Below are positions 27,545-38,132 of a stretch of DNA of 64,000 bases, piece by piece; the first letter of the stretch is position 1; every line of letters begins with the position of its first letter. The notes below the pieces were generated by a model. It was not told where the DNA came from. It did no database searches and saw only the letters and a list, made by a program, of their open reading frames with translations. Position numbers and translations under genes: made by a program. Origin of the DNA: Gammaproteobacteria bacterium (lineage in GTDB: Bacteria > Pseudomonadota > Gammaproteobacteria > Pseudomonadales > Pseudohongiellaceae); contig PBYU01000015.1 of NCBI GenBank assembly GCA_002730035.1, positions 56,159-120,158 of the forward strand, given 5' to 3'.

Positions 27545-27603
27545 TACTATTTTTAAGGTAGAATAGAGCCCTCCGTTCAAGACCACAGTAGTAGCGAATT
27601 CAC

Positions 27604-28689
27604 TTGGGACAACACACCTCCCTCTACCAAAATCATCTCGATGCCGGCGCCAAGATGGTGGATTTTGCCGGCTGGGATATGCCTATCAATTACGGCTCCC
27701 AGATCGAAGAACACACTCAGGTGCGTACTGCCGCCGGCGTTTTCGATGTCTCCCATATGACAGTGGTGGATGTGTCCGGGGAAGATGCCAAAAAATTTCT
27801 GCGCTATCTGCTGGCTAATGATGTTGCCAGGCTACATGAGTGCGGCTGTGCTCTGTACAGCGCCATGCTCAATCATGAGGGTGGAGTAATCGACGACCTG
27901 ATTGTTTACCGTGTGAGTTTCGGCTATCGGGTAGTAGTGAACTGTGCAACACGTCAGAAAGACCTAACCTGGTTAAGCGACATCAGTCAGGGTTTCAGTG
28001 TGGTCATCGACGAGAAGCCGGAGCTGGCGATACTGGCAGTGCATGGCCCGCTGGCCATTGAGAAGCTGTGTGAAATCCTGCCCGAACATGCCGAACGCAT
28101 TCAGCAACTCGGTAATTTCAGAGGATTTGAAGCCGGCGCATGGTTCATCGCTCGCACCGGTTACACCGGTGAGAAAGGTGTCGAGCTCATCTTTCCGGAG
28201 AACGAGGCACCTGAATTGTGGAACAAGTTGCTGGCAGCCGGTACGAAACCGGTCGGGCTGGGAGCCCGAGATACGCTACGCCTGGAAGCCGGCATGAATC
28301 TGTATGGTCACGACATGGATGAGACGATCTCGCCACTGGCCGCCAACATGGGACAGACTATTGCCTGGGATCCACCCGATCGAGACTTTGTGGGCAAATC
28401 CGCCCTCGAGGCAGCGCAACGACTGCAGGCCTCCGGCGGATTGCCCCAGCTAGTCGGCCTGGTGCTTGAGCAGCGTGGGGTATTGCGAGAAGGCCAGTCA
28501 GTGCAAACGGATAAGGGCGAGGGCATCATCACCAGCGGCAGCTTCTCACCTACATTGAAGCATTCCATCGCATTAGCTAGAATTCCGCTGGACAGTGAAT
28601 CCTGCCGGGTGGATATTCGTGGCACATTGACTGAAGTAAGAATCGTTAAGCCAAATTTTGTCCGTTTTGGAAAAAAGGTTTACGAGTAA
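27604..28689 (+). CDS. gcvT: Glycine cleavage T protein (aminomethyltransferase)
   Basis: Takes the aminomethyl group from lipoylated H protein onto tetrahydrofolate, giving methylene-THF and ammonia. The N-terminus [14 protein letters not shown], the VFDVSHM segment and the [16 protein letters not shown] box are characteristic of the family. The start is TTG at 27604; no upstream ATG gives a better match. The 361 residues are normal. It is first of gcvT-gcvH-gcvP. No glycine riboswitch was recognised upstream, and the space before it is occupied by a REP-like hairpin. Confidence 0.96.
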   Translation: MGQHTSLYQNHLDAGAKMVDFAGWDMPINYGSQIEEHTQVRTAAGVFDVSHMTVVDVSGEDAKKFLRYLLANDVARLHECGCALYSAMLNHEGGVIDDLIVYRVSFGYRVVVNCATRQKDLTWLSDISQGFSVVIDEKPELAILAVHGPLAIEKLCEILPEHAERIQQLGNFRGFEAGAWFIARTGYTGEKGVELIFPENEAPELWNKLLAAGTKPVGLGARDTLRLEAGMNLYGHDMDETISPLAANMGQTIAWDPPDRDFVGKSALEAAQRLQASGGLPQLVGLVLEQRGVLREGQSVQTDKGEGIITSGSFSPTLKHSIALARIPLDSESCRVDIRGTLTEVRIVKPNFVRFGKKVYE

Positions 28690-28746
28690 GACTCAAAATA
28701 AAGAACAGATCATAGAAGCTTTAGAGACCAGGAAGGGGATCATCGA

Positions 28747-29136
28747 GTGAGCAATATTCCAGACGATTTACATTTTGCATCAACCCACGAATGGGTTCGC
28801 GTCAATGAAGACGGCACGGCCACAGTGGGTATAAGTAATCATGCACAGGATGCACTGGGAGATATTGTCTTCGTAGAACTGCCCGAACCCGGTTCGAGGA
28901 TTAATGCCAGAAATGAAGTTGCCGTCGTCGAATCCGTCAAGGCAGCTTCCGATATCTATAGCCCGATGTCTGGCGAAATTACCACTGTGAATGAAGTTCT
29001 TATGGACGCCCCGGAAACAGTTAACTCCTCACCCTATGAAAATGGCTGGTTTTACAAGATGACTCTGAGTGACGACGCAGAACTGGATGATTTAATGGGT
29101 GCTGACGCCTATTCTGATCACTGCGAAGACGAGTAA
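28747..29136 (+). CDS. gcvH: Glycine cleavage H protein
   Basis: The lipoyl carrier of the glycine cleavage complex, shuttling the aminomethyl group between P, T and L proteins. The lipoylated Lys is in VVESVKAASDIYSP (about Lys65). The HEWVRVNEDG N-terminus and GWFYKM segment are diagnostic. It starts with GTG at 28747, with AGGAAGGGG upstream as a good ribosome-binding site. Length 129 residues. It lies 57 bp after gcvT and 141 bp before gcvP. Confidence 0.97.
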   Translation: MSNIPDDLHFASTHEWVRVNEDGTATVGISNHAQDALGDIVFVELPEPGSRINARNEVAVVESVKAASDIYSPMSGEITTVNEVLMDAPETVNSSPYENGWFYKMTLSDDAELDDLMGADAYSDHCEDE

Positions 29137-29277
29137 GCCCGGCAGCAGGAATCGCGTAAACTGAGATTCGACACAACCGAGAATCTAGTCCGCAATCCAG
29201 ATGCTGATTCTATGGTTTTATTTTTTTAACAAAAAAGCGACAGCCAACACAGAATGCCCGGCTAGATTAGGAAGCGA

Positions 29278-32235
29278 ATGCAAGCGCAAAAACAACCCCA
29301 ACCCATGCCAGCCGATTCCGCACAAAACGATTCAGCGTCTACGCTGGAAACATTGCAGTACAAAGGCGAATTCGTCGATCGCCATATCGGTCCGTCTGAA
29401 CAGCAAATCGATGCGATGTTGGCCGCACTCGACCTCACTTCTCTTAAGCAACTGATAGAAAAAACTGTGCCTTTAGCCATCATGCTGGAAAAGCCCATTG
29501 CTCTGGCGGACCCGCTGAACGAGAACGCTGCATTGGCCAAGTTGAAATCCATTGCAGCAAAGAACAAACCCACTCGTTCCTTTATCGGGCTTGGCTATTA
29601 CGATACACACACTCCTAATGTCATCCTCAGAAATGTATTGGAGAACCCCGGTTGGTATACGGCCTACACGCCCTATCAGCCTGAAATTTCCCAGGGTCGC
29701 CTGGAGTGCTTGTTGAATTTTCAACAGATGACTCTGGACCTGACTGCCATGGACCTGGCTAATGCCTCGTTACTGGATGAGGCAACGGCCGCCGCTGAGG
29801 CCATGGCGCTTGCCAAACGAGTCAGCAAGAATCGCTGGGCCAATAAGTTCTTTGTCGATAAACACTGTTTCCCTCAGACTATCGATGTCATTAAAACCCG
29901 GGCACAGTGCTTCGACTTTGAGCTGGTGATTGACGATGTTACTGCCATGGATCCCGAAGAATTATTCGGCGCTATTTTTCAGTATCCAGCCATGGAGGGC
30001 GAGATACCGGACTTAACTGCATGCATCGATCGGCTGCATGAGCACAACGCCATTGCTATTGTTGTGGCAGACTTGATGAGCCTCGCCCTGCTCAAACCAC
30101 CGAGTGAAATGGGCGCAGATGTAGTTACCGGCAGCACCCAACGATTCGGGGTACCAATGGGATACGGCGGCCCACATGCCGCCTATTTCGCCACCAGGAA
30201 TGAATACAAGCGTGCCGTCCCCGGCCGCATAATAGGTGTCTCCGTAGATAGCCGCGGGAAACAGGCTTTTCGCATGGCGCTGCAGACTAGAGAGCAGCAC
30301 ATCAGGCGCGAGAAAGCGAATAGCAATATCTGCACAGCTCAGGTTCTGTTGGCCAATATTGCCGCCCTCTTTGCCATGTATCACGGCCCCGAAGGTATTC
30401 GAAAAATTGCCGCTCGAATTCATCGACTCACCTGCATCCTTGCTACCGGACTGCAACGATCAGGCATCGAAGTAGTTAATGACAACTACTTCGACACACT
30501 TACACTGGCGACAAATCCAGATGAAAGCACGTCAATAATGGAACGAGCCGGTACGGCTGGCATTAACTTGAGAGTAGACAGGTTGGAAAGTCACCATACC
30601 TTAGGCATCAGTCTCGATGAATGCACAACCGAGCATGATGTCGAACACTTGTGGCAAATCATTCTGGGCAATGAAAGCGAATCCCTGTCTGTTTCAATTA
30701 TTGATACTGAAATTAGTGGCGGTAGCATAGCGCCAGTTATCCCAGATAAATTTATTCGGCAAAGCGAGTTTCTGCAACATCCTGTTTTTAACAGCTATCA
30801 CAGCGAAACAGAAATGATGCGTTATATCAAACGACTCGAGAACAAGGACATCTCACTGACCCATGCCATGATCCCGCTGGGCTCCTGCACGATGAAGCTT
30901 AATGCTGTGGCCGAAATGATCCCTATCAGCTGGCCGGAGTTTGCCAAGCCCCACCCCTTTACTCCACTGGATCAGATGGCAGGTTACCATCAGATGATAA
31001 GCGAACTGGAGGACATGCTGGCAGAAATCACCGGATTCGATGCTATCAGCATGCAACCCAATTCCGGAGCTCAGGGCGAGTATGCTGGATTATTGGCCAT
31101 CAAAAAGTACCTGGACAGCAACGGTGGTGGCGATCGCGATGTCTGCCTGATACCGAGTTCCGCTCATGGTACCAATCCAGCCAGTGCGCAAATGATTGGC
31201 ATGCGCGTAATACTGGTTGCCTGCGACGACAATGGAAATATCGACGTGGCTGACCTGAAATCGAAAGCCGAGGCAAACCGGAACCAACTGGCTGCCTTGA
31301 TGATCACCTACCCATCGACACATGGTGTATATGAGGAAGCGGTCTGCGAAATCTGTCAGATCGTGCATGATAATGGCGGCCAGGTATACATGGACGGTGC
31401 CAACCTTAATGCGGAGGTCGGTGTCGCAAAGCCAGCCGAGATAGGCGCCGATGTATCTCATGTGAACTTGCACAAGACTTTCTGTATCCCACATGGCGGG
31501 GGAGGTCCGGGCATGGGCCCGATCGGCGTTAAGTCACACCTGGTGCCATATCTGGCGAATCATCCCCTGGTTGAGATTGACGGCCCTAAGGCCGGTAACG
31601 GTGCAGTCTCTGCCGCACCCTGGGGAAGTTGCGGTATTCTTCCTATCTCCTGGATGTACGTGGCTATGATGGGTGGTCAGGGATTGCTGAAAGCGACTCA
31701 GGTTGCCATCCTCAGTGCTAACTATATCGCTGCCAAACTTGCCCCCCATTTCCCGATACTCTATACCGGGCGGGAAGGTATGGTTGCGCATGAATGCATT
31801 ATCGATATGCGTCCACTGAAACAATCCTCCGGCATCAGCGAAGAAGACGTCGCCAAGCGACTGATGGATTTTGGGTTTCACGCGCCGACCATGTCTTTCC
31901 CGGTTGCAGGCACGTTAATGATCGAACCCACTGAGAGTGAATCCAAGCAGGAGCTGGACCGCTTCATCGACGCCATGATCCAGATACGCCAGGAAATTTC
32001 GAGGGTTGAGTCCGGCGAACTCGATGCCGAAAACAATCCCCTCAAGCACGCTCCTCACACGATGCGCGATATGGTAGACGAGGTATGGGACAGGCCCTAC
32101 ACGAAAATGCAGGCGGCCTTTCCAGGCGGTGGCAATCTGGACAGCAAATACTGGCCCACTGTAAACCGTATTGACAATGTGTACGGTGACCGAAATTTGT
32201 TCTGTGCCTGTCCGGCAATTGAGAATTACGAGTAG
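29278..32235 (+). CDS. gcvP: Glycine dehydrogenase (decarboxylating), P protein
   Basis: The PLP-dependent decarboxylase that starts glycine cleavage and passes the aminomethyl group to GcvH. It is the single-chain 985-residue form, with both P1-like and P2-like halves. The N-terminal half has [15 protein letters not shown] and the [14 protein letters not shown] segment. The PLP Lys is in [14 protein letters not shown] (about Lys733). The C-terminal half includes the [10 protein letters not shown] and DGANLNAE segments. It is intact. The lpdA L protein is not in the window. The operon may be regulated by the GcvR-like protein at 5736. Confidence 0.97.
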   Translation: MQAQKQPQPMPADSAQNDSASTLETLQYKGEFVDRHIGPSEQQIDAMLAALDLTSLKQLIEKTVPLAIMLEKPIALADPLNENAALAKLKSIAAKNKPTRSFIGLGYYDTHTPNVILRNVLENPGWYTAYTPYQPEISQGRLECLLNFQQMTLDLTAMDLANASLLDEATAAAEAMALAKRVSKNRWANKFFVDKHCFPQTIDVIKTRAQCFDFELVIDDVTAMDPEELFGAIFQYPAMEGEIPDLTACIDRLHEHNAIAIVVADLMSLALLKPPSEMGADVVTGSTQRFGVPMGYGGPHAAYFATRNEYKRAVPGRIIGVSVDSRGKQAFRMALQTREQHIRREKANSNICTAQVLLANIAALFAMYHGPEGIRKIAARIHRLTCILATGLQRSGIEVVNDNYFDTLTLATNPDESTSIMERAGTAGINLRVDRLESHHTLGISLDECTTEHDVEHLWQIILGNESESLSVSIIDTEISGGSIAPVIPDKFIRQSEFLQHPVFNSYHSETEMMRYIKRLENKDISLTHAMIPLGSCTMKLNAVAEMIPISWPEFAKPHPFTPLDQMAGYHQMISELEDMLAEITGFDAISMQPNSGAQGEYAGLLAIKKYLDSNGGGDRDVCLIPSSAHGTNPASAQMIGMRVILVACDDNGNIDVADLKSKAEANRNQLAALMITYPSTHGVYEEAVCEICQIVHDNGGQVYMDGANLNAEVGVAKPAEIGADVSHVNLHKTFCIPHGGGGPGMGPIGVKSHLVPYLANHPLVEIDGPKAGNGAVSAAPWGSCGILPISWMYVAMMGGQGLLKATQVAILSANYIAAKLAPHFPILYTGREGMVAHECIIDMRPLKQSSGISEEDVAKRLMDFGFHAPTMSFPVAGTLMIEPTESESKQELDRFIDAMIQIRQEISRVESGELDAENNPLKHAPHTMRDMVDEVWDRPYTKMQAAFPGGGNLDSKYWPTVNRIDNVYGDRNLFCACPAIENYE

Positions 32236-32259
32236 TGGCGCATCACAGGGGTAGCTTCG

Positions 32260-33234
32260 TTACTCTTTGGTTTTTCCGTCTATGTGAGAGTCTCGCATCT
32301 TCTTGAGCTTGTCCATTTGCTCCTGAATGTAATTGAGCTTTTCATTCAGCTCTTTCTTAGTAGCGATGATTTCATCATCATCGCCTTCCTGAAATTCCTT
32401 GTACGAAGTATAAACCTGGGCCTTCTGTTGCTTTAGCTGTCCAATCTTGTAGCTCTTGTACTGATTTACTTGCTTGCGCACTGCTAATCCTGGGATCAAC
32501 ACAATAGAGATAGCGACCAGGTAGGGCAGAGCCAACCACACAATAAATAACAAGCGTACGTAGCCCTTGTACATGAATTCCCATTGCACACCGAACATGT
32601 AGATAGAAATCAACACGCCTACTACAAACGTTAACATGGCAAAGAACCAGAGTGAGTCCCCCAGCTTTTTGATGCCCCCGTTGCCATCCGGATTATTTGG
32701 ATCGAGAGAATGTTGCAGACTTGGTGCAAACTTCAAATACGACACGATTATCACCACAATTGCCCACACTCCCATACCTGCTGAAAACCCCGCCATAGTG
32801 AACCCGGCATATTGGATGGACAAGGCAATGGCAGAATCGTGGACAGCTCCTGGCACGCCTAACAAATGACCGATAGTAGTATTGGAAATAGCCAAGATTG
32901 CCCCTGCAAAAAAATACCACTTGTTGTTTAACCAGGTTTCTACAACTTGATTACTTACGCGGTTATCTCCCTCAAACTCACTCATAGTTACCAAGCTACG
33001 GCGAAACACATCGGTCGCGATATAAAGAGCCATGATGGAGGTGCTGATAATGACTCCGAGAATCCAGCAGTACTGCTGGAAGAACACGATCTTGTCGGGT
33101 AAGGAAAAGTACTGCAGCAATATGTAGAACGCACCGAAACCGAGAGAGATACCCGTTTTAGTGGCATAACTGATCGTGCCCTCTTTATAGAGGGGGTCGT
33201 AGAATGGATAGAATTCAGTGTGCTTTGATTCCAT
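32260..33234 (-). CDS. Multi-pass inner-membrane protein of unknown function
   Basis: 324 residues with about six to seven hydrophobic segments (for example FGAFYILLQYF, WILGVIISTSIMALYIAT, AGAILAISNT, MAGFSAGMGVWAIVVIIV, FFAMLTFVVGVLISIYMF and a pair near 230-250), followed by a charged C-terminal coiled coil (about 265-320). I do not recognise a family motif. The layout, a membrane domain plus a cytoplasmic coiled coil, could fit a scaffold or sensor. It converges with gcvP and is followed upstream by a region of decayed genes. Confidence 0.65.
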   Translation of the reverse strand: MESKHTEFYPFYDPLYKEGTISYATKTGISLGFGAFYILLQYFSLPDKIVFFQQYCWILGVIISTSIMALYIATDVFRRSLVTMSEFEGDNRVSNQVVETWLNNKWYFFAGAILAISNTTIGHLLGVPGAVHDSAIALSIQYAGFTMAGFSAGMGVWAIVVIIVSYLKFAPSLQHSLDPNNPDGNGGIKKLGDSLWFFAMLTFVVGVLISIYMFGVQWEFMYKGYVRLLFIVWLALPYLVAISIVLIPGLAVRKQVNQYKSYKIGQLKQQKAQVYTSYKEFQEGDDDEIIATKKELNEKLNYIQEQMDKLKKMRDSHIDGKTKE

Positions 33235-33741
33235 TGTTCTTTTTTACTTAGTCAATTATCTGGCGAGCCAGTACTAGGAACTCTCTGAACAAGACTATGG
33301 ACTCTCTTGCTCACAGCAATACACTCTGGCCTACTGACTAAAACTCGCTATTTGATGTCCCCTTGTGGACACTACCCGATTCTTATAAGTACGAGAATCG
33401 TGGGCTTTTTGTTCATCGTCGAGCGGATAATACTAGGGGCCATTCTGCCCATTTTCGGTTTATCGGTCAAAAGAAGCCTTAAGTCGGCGCTATGAATTCT
33501 GTCTTCGGGCTGAATCTCTGTCCGGTATTAGGTTTTATAACAACTATTGCAGCTATTGGATTCACAGGAAATGATTCGAAAGAGCTGCTTGAGAGTGTAT
33601 TACTAATGTGTCGTTCCGCATCGCTATCGAAAGGTGCTGCAATAAACTCTCTATATCGATGGTAAGGCCTGGTTGTTCCATTTAGAAATTTCAGGTACGC
33701 CGAATGAGGGGACAGAAACCTGGTCTTGCTTCCGAATGCGT
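33235..33741. other. Intergenic region with element relic and possible tiny gene
   Basis: No gene of normal length. Bases 33275-33320 resemble one end of the 265-bp element (CTCTGAACAAGACTATGG and the start of its hairpin). A 57-codon frame from ATG 33492 to TAA 33665 encodes a protein with a hydrophobic centre (GFITTIAAIGFTG); there is no clear ribosome-binding site, so it is only a possibility. Near 33711 is GGGGACAGAAACCTGGT, related to the REP-like hairpin at 27460. Confidence 0.4.
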
Positions 33742-34188
33742 TCAGACAGTAACTGGACCATTCGTCGGCACCGGGATGCGGGATGCGGGATCGTCAATAT
33801 CTAGATCACGAAGCGCTATTCTCTCAATGTATTTCTGGCAATTGAGATAGAATCGATTTTCGAGAACCGGGCTGCTCAGAGTTGACCCTCCCCAGACATT
33901 TATCGCCCTGCTAAATCTCTCATTAAAATATTCAGAGTAAGCCTGGTTTATCAAGTTAAGTAGATTGCTAATTCCAGTAGGGCTTGATGGTGTGGCGAGC
34001 AGATAAATCTCTCTGGGCCTAAGTGAGTATGCATGCAGTTTTACCTGAAAACTGTTTAGACAGTTCAGCAATCTTGTCAGGAAAACCCTGTAGCAAGCCG
34101 CATCGAAAAACCTCGCACCACAGGACTTCCCTGTGAGTTTCAAAAAGTAGGTTTGTCCGGAAATGTGTATCCTGGTGTTGGTTCTCAC
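33742..34188 (-). pseudogene. RAYT/Y1-type transposase remnant without the HUH motif
   Basis: A 148-residue frame with the shape of a REP-associated tyrosine transposase (IS200-like fold): GQTYFLKLTG start, FFDAACYRVFLTRLL, LHAYSLRPREIYLL, and FYLNCQKYIERIALRD. In active members the third part reads PNHVHLL, the metal-binding HUH motif; here it is PREIYLL, so both His are lost, and the C-terminal half is short. It is probably non-functional as a nuclease, or a dead domestication. REP-like sequence lies nearby (27460, 33711). Confidence 0.7.
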
Positions 34189-34217
34189 AGCTCCTCCGGG
34201 GATTCAGTATTGTGAAT

Positions 34218-34447
34218 TTACGTATCTAAACTGGCGCCTGGTATTGTTACTTCAACATCTGCTAGCAGCCTCAGTCTCGGATCGTGACTAACTACTATTG
34301 TAGTGATCCCCAGGCCACATATCGTTTCCAGAAGCAGGACCGCAGCATCCGATCCCAGGTGAGAGAGTGCCTCGTCCAGAATCAGGATCCTGGCCAGCCT
34401 GAAGAGCGCTCTGGCAATCAGAATTCTCTGCACCTGACGTTCTGATG
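34218..34447 (-). pseudogene. ABC-transporter ATPase C-terminal fragment
   Basis: Only the end of a nucleotide-binding domain remains: a signature-like SERQVQRILIARAL, Walker B and D-loop ILILDEALSHLGSD, then ITTIVVSHDPRLRLLAD with the switch His. The wording is closest to the peptidase-type bacteriocin exporters (CvaB/RaxB), where DEATSHLD and IVIAHRPE are found. Walker A and the membrane domain are gone. An in-frame stop lies just upstream. It overlaps the DUF4180 remnant in another frame. Confidence 0.75.
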
Positions 34448-34684
34448 CTTACGGTGTTCCGAAGCCAATTCCTGCAGCCGTTCACTGTAGTTGCCCAGAT
34501 CGCCAATCACGATGGCGAGTTTCTGCTGATAATTGCAAAATTTCTGAAATAATTCACCGGCTAGCCCGGTGCTCAAGTCAAAAAAATTCTCACCCAGCTC
34601 TGTTTCTCTGATTATCAAGCCTCCGCCTCTATCGAAGCTTTCGCCGAGCAAAGTCATGACCTCAGACAGTTGATTGAATTGCAT
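34418..34684 (-). pseudogene. DUF4180 gene fragment
   Basis: The core ENFFDLSTGLAGELFQKFCNYQQKLAIVIGDL is very like the DUF4180 family pattern (FFDLSTGLAGE...QKF.NY...AI.GDF). The N-terminus is short and the C-terminus runs into the ABC fragment's DNA (EHRKHQNVRCREF), so the gene is a chimera of two truncated genes. Function of the family is unknown. Probably not functional. Confidence 0.7.
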
Positions 34685-34686
34685 GC

Positions 34687-35001
34687 TTATTCACGCGGCG
34701 GCAGGCCATGTACCACGGTGAGGCTTTTCAGGGTTGTGCCGGCACGACGAAATTCAGACAGGGCCTGATACTCGCCATCGTTGTACCAGTTTTTCGCAGC
34801 CTGCTCGGATGGAAATTTGAAGATAATCACGCGCCCCTCGGTGGGATCGGTTCCTTCCAGTGTTTCATGATTATCATCGAAAGTAATGAACTCACCACCA
34901 AAACGTTTGAGGATAGCAAAGAATCCTTTTTCATATTTTCGGTACTCGTCGGCATCGCTAACGACCAGGTTGGATATCATATACACGGCTACATCTGACA
35001 T
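34687..35001 (-). CDS. DUF1330-family protein
   Basis: A 104-residue dimeric alpha-beta barrel-type protein. YMISNLVVSDADEYRKYEKGFFAILKRFGGEFIT and the EGRVIIFKFPS...WYNDGEYQALSEFR pattern match DUF1330. These small proteins bind small molecules or act as mono-oxygenase-like folds; no specific reaction is known for this one. It is intact, unlike its neighbours, and stops 2 bp from the DUF4180 fragment's start. Confidence 0.88.
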   Translation of the reverse strand: MSDVAVYMISNLVVSDADEYRKYEKGFFAILKRFGGEFITFDDNHETLEGTDPTEGRVIIFKFPSEQAAKNWYNDGEYQALSEFRRAGTTLKSLTVVHGLPPRE

Positions 35002-35077
35002 GGGTTACTCCATTTTTTGGATACTATCCATTGATTTAATCGAATCGTTGTTAGCATTGCAACAAATCGGATATCTG

Positions 35078-35300
35078 TTATTGCGCCGCCGACACTATAG
35101 AGACCCACATCGCCAGCACGTATAAATTTCCGAATCCGAACACCAACAGGCGGGGCAGCACATTGTTGTAACCAAGATGAATACAGGTATGTACAATGCG
35201 GGTCACGACAAACGCCCAGGCATACAATCGGAAATATGTCGGTCATATCCAGTGCAATAGTTAACAGCCCGCCGGCTAAATTTGATGGTCCGGATTTAAT
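35078..35300 (-). pseudogene. MAPEG-family membrane protein remnant with frameshift
   Basis: Reading the minus strand gives YAWAFVVTRIVHTCIHLGYNN, then VLPRLLVFGFGNLYVLAMW to a TAA at 35078-35080. The RIVHT...H...YNN order is the MAPEG hallmark. The upstream part (SNLAGGLLTIALDMTDIFPIV) is in a different frame, so a shift lies near 35224. The N-terminal third is missing. MAPEG proteins are membrane glutathione- or eicosanoid-linked enzymes; this copy is dead. Confidence 0.65.
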
Positions 35301-35389
35301 TGATGGGCTTAAGTGCAAATGGCAGTATAGTTCCATGCAATACTAGAGACTGGGTTGTGTAATTCAAAGTGTATTTAAGGGAAGGGATT

Positions 35390-36715
35390 TTGAGTAACAG
35401 GAACTTCGCCGCACACATTAAGATTGTCTGCCAGATCTATGAACAAGGTCTGGAGCTGGTGCAGTCAGCGGGCGGCGAGATCGATGCCATATTGCTGCAC
35501 AGCGGCTCGGAACAATTTTACTATAGCGATGATCGCGTTATCCCTTTCCAGGCATTTGGCCATTTCTGCCACTGGTTACCGGCGAATCGTCCCGACCAGT
35601 TTGTGTACTTCGCCCCTGGCAGCAAACCAGTCTACTTGCAGATCGTACCCAATGACTACTGGTACGAACAGACCATCGAGATGGCAGACTGGTGGGCCAG
35701 TGAGTTTGAAATCATCAGGCTTGGTTCTATTACTGAATTGGAGTCTCAATTGCCTGCAGGGAATGCAGCTTATCTCGGAAGCAACCAGCAACTGGCGGTG
35801 CAGCTGGGGATCGCCCCGGACGCAATCAATCCTCTTCAATTGCTGCATTTTCTGGATTTCCAGCGTGCCTATAAGAGCGACTATGAGCTGGAGCAATTGC
35901 GTGAGGCTAATCGCCTTGCCATAACCGGACACTGGGCCGCCCGCGATTGCTTCTTGGATGGTGGCAACGAGTACATGATTCACAGGGCATTCCTGGACAC
36001 CTGTAATATCCTCGAGGAGGAGAGCCCCTATACCAACATCGTCGCACTGGATGAAAAGTCCGCCATACTGCATTACCAGCACAAACGCAGGAATACGGCC
36101 GATCTTAGCCAAGTATTGCTGATCGATGCTGGCTGTCGCATCAACGGTTATGGGTCGGATGTGACGCGCACCTGGACGAAGCAGAATGTTCACCCGGTAT
36201 TCAAGCAATTGTTGACGGGTATACAGGCACTGGAGCAAGGGTTAGTTGGATTAGCGAAGCCAGGAGTTGTCTACTCGGAACTGCATTCGGCAGCACTGGC
36301 TGGCATCGCAAGCCTATTGAGCGAGCTCGACATCTGCAATGCAAGTGCCGAAACGCTAATCGACCAGCAAGTACCACAACTCTTCATGCCCCATGGTGTC
36401 GGGCATTTGCTGGGGATTCAGGTGCACGATGTGGGCGGCCATCAAGCGGATATTTCCGGCACACGCCAGCAACCGCCCTCCCATTCACCAACATTACGCA
36501 ACACGCGTGAGCTGGCAGAAAACATGGTGTTCACCATCGAGCCGGGTTGCTATTTCATACCGCTGCTGTTGGAACCACAGCGAATTCAGACCAGTGGATC
36601 CCTAATAAATTGGCCTCTGGTGGATGAACTCTACGCCTGCGGCGGTATCCGGGTAGAAGATAATGTGCGGGTGACTTCTAACGGCGTGGAAAACCTGACC
36701 CGGCAGTTTGAATAG
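35390..36715 (+). CDS. pepQ: Xaa-Pro dipeptidase PepQ
   Basis: A cytoplasmic dinuclear-metal pita-bread peptidase cleaving dipeptides with C-terminal proline; homologues also hydrolyse organophosphates. Metal ligands are visible: Asp in LLIDAGC, Asp in GSDVTRTW, His in MPHGVGH, Glu in IEPGCYF and Glu in GGIRVEDN. Whole-length match to the E. coli form; 441 residues from TTG 35390, chosen because GAAGGGA lies at a good distance. An in-frame GTG at 35369 is the alternative. It converges with waaA, leaving 10 bp. Confidence 0.95.
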   Translation: MSNRNFAAHIKIVCQIYEQGLELVQSAGGEIDAILLHSGSEQFYYSDDRVIPFQAFGHFCHWLPANRPDQFVYFAPGSKPVYLQIVPNDYWYEQTIEMADWWASEFEIIRLGSITELESQLPAGNAAYLGSNQQLAVQLGIAPDAINPLQLLHFLDFQRAYKSDYELEQLREANRLAITGHWAARDCFLDGGNEYMIHRAFLDTCNILEEESPYTNIVALDEKSAILHYQHKRRNTADLSQVLLIDAGCRINGYGSDVTRTWTKQNVHPVFKQLLTGIQALEQGLVGLAKPGVVYSELHSAALAGIASLLSELDICNASAETLIDQQVPQLFMPHGVGHLLGIQVHDVGGHQADISGTRQQPPSHSPTLRNTRELAENMVFTIEPGCYFIPLLLEPQRIQTSGSLINWPLVDELYACGGIRVEDNVRVTSNGVENLTRQFE

Positions 36716-36725
36716 GCCGGTCTAT

Positions 36726-38018
36726 TCATGACCGAGTAAGCCCTGCCCTCTGAACTATATCCAGCAACAGCGGCAAGGCCTGCTGATTTGACTCTACCAG
36801 TGCGCGCCCTGCGGCACCGCTCTGTTGCCGTCTGACTGAATCGCTGATGAGCGCTAGCAGATAGTCGGCTAACTCATTCTCATCACTGACCGTATGCAGG
36901 CCACCTGCTGCTTCGAGCTGAGCACAGATGGTGGCAAAATTGTATTGTGACGGACCCACCACGACCGGCAAGCTGAGTGCCGCCGGCTCGAGAACATTCT
37001 GACAGCCTGTGTCTACCAGACTGCCTCCTACGAATGCGATATTTGCCAGTCGGTAATAGCTGAGCATTTCACCCATGGAGTCTCCCAGATAAACCTGAGT
37101 AGAGGAGTCTACAGCTTGGTGTTTACTGCGCCGGCTCAGTGTAAATCCGCGTTGTGCACACTCATTAGCAACGCTTTCGAAACGCTCGGGGTGGCGAGGC
37201 ACTATCAGAAGGAGTACCTGGGGTTGATAATCAAGCACACGACGGAACGCATGCAATACTTTTGATTCTTCCCCATCTCTGGTGCTGGCAGCGATAATAA
37301 CTGTGCGACCTGACTCTTTTATTTCAGCCAGGACGCTATCACTGAGAGCTTTCTCCTGCTCAACATTGACACTGAACTTAAGACTTCCAGTAATTTCTAT
37401 CTTGTGGGTGTCTGCACCGAGTTCTACAAAGCGTTCAAAATCAGCTTGCGCCTGCGCAGCAATGTAGTCAATCTTGAGCAGCATGCTACGAGTTAAACCG
37501 GGGATTCGACCATAACCTCTTGTGGATTTTTCCGATAGCCTGGCATTGGCTAGAATCAGCTTTACATTTTGTTGAGAACAAACATGAATGAGGTTAGGCC
37601 ACAACTCCGTTTCCATGAGAATCAACATAACTGGATTGATACGCCGCACGAAACGATTCAGCGCCCCCGGTAGATCGTATGGCAGGTAACAATGATAGAC
37701 ACGGTCGCCAAACATGGCAGTAACCCTGTCCGATCCGGTAGGGGTCATGGTTGTCACTAATATTTGTGAATCTGGGAAGCGCAGTTGCAATTCACGAATA
37801 AACGGAGCAGCAGCTATAGATTCCCCCACCGACACGGCGTGTATCCAGATCGTCTGCCTGGATGGAACAAAGCTCGCTGGCAACTGACTGTTACCGAATC
37901 GCTCACCGATCCGCTGTCGATAGGCAGGTGCCTTGATGCCTCTAAAGTAGAGCCTCAGCAGAATAATCGGCACCGCCAGATAGAGAATCAGACTATAGAG
38001 AAATCGCAGCATGAACAA
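36726..38018 (-). CDS. waaA: 3-deoxy-D-manno-octulosonic-acid (Kdo) transferase
   Basis: A GT-B glycosyltransferase at the cytoplasmic face of the inner membrane that adds Kdo from CMP-Kdo to lipid IVA. The N-terminal anchor (LYSLILYLAVPIILLRLYF), the RIGERFG segment, the catalytic Glu in HAVSVGESIAA, LMETELWPN, and GGSLVDTGCQNVLEP are characteristic. 430 residues, normal. It starts the lipopolysaccharide block here together with hldE and lpxL. A second Met at 38012 is an alternative start. A diverged element copy occupies the DNA just upstream. Confidence 0.95.
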   Translation of the reverse strand: MFMLRFLYSLILYLAVPIILLRLYFRGIKAPAYRQRIGERFGNSQLPASFVPSRQTIWIHAVSVGESIAAAPFIRELQLRFPDSQILVTTMTPTGSDRVTAMFGDRVYHCYLPYDLPGALNRFVRRINPVMLILMETELWPNLIHVCSQQNVKLILANARLSEKSTRGYGRIPGLTRSMLLKIDYIAAQAQADFERFVELGADTHKIEITGSLKFSVNVEQEKALSDSVLAEIKESGRTVIIAASTRDGEESKVLHAFRRVLDYQPQVLLLIVPRHPERFESVANECAQRGFTLSRRSKHQAVDSSTQVYLGDSMGEMLSYYRLANIAFVGGSLVDTGCQNVLEPAALSLPVVVGPSQYNFATICAQLEAAGGLHTVSDENELADYLLALISDSVRRQQSGAAGRALVESNQQALPLLLDIVQRAGLTRS

Positions 38019-38132
38019 GGGAATGTAGTAAGAGCAAATTTAGAGTGCTTTGTGACCTGGTTGGGAAATCAAGCTTGATGTCGATATAATTTACTGGCTC
38101 CGGGGTTCGCTTAGAGCTAACCAAGGATATAA

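Noticed and set aside
27453-27603. Glycine riboswitch before gcvT
   Set aside because: I looked for the paired glycine-aptamer pattern and saw only a REP-like hairpin.
33492-33665. 57-codon gene with hydrophobic centre
   Set aside because: No ribosome-binding site and no family match; noted in the intergenic entry but not called.
35576-36238. 220-codon frame opposite pepQ
   Set aside because: Antisense shadow of a well conserved peptidase gene.
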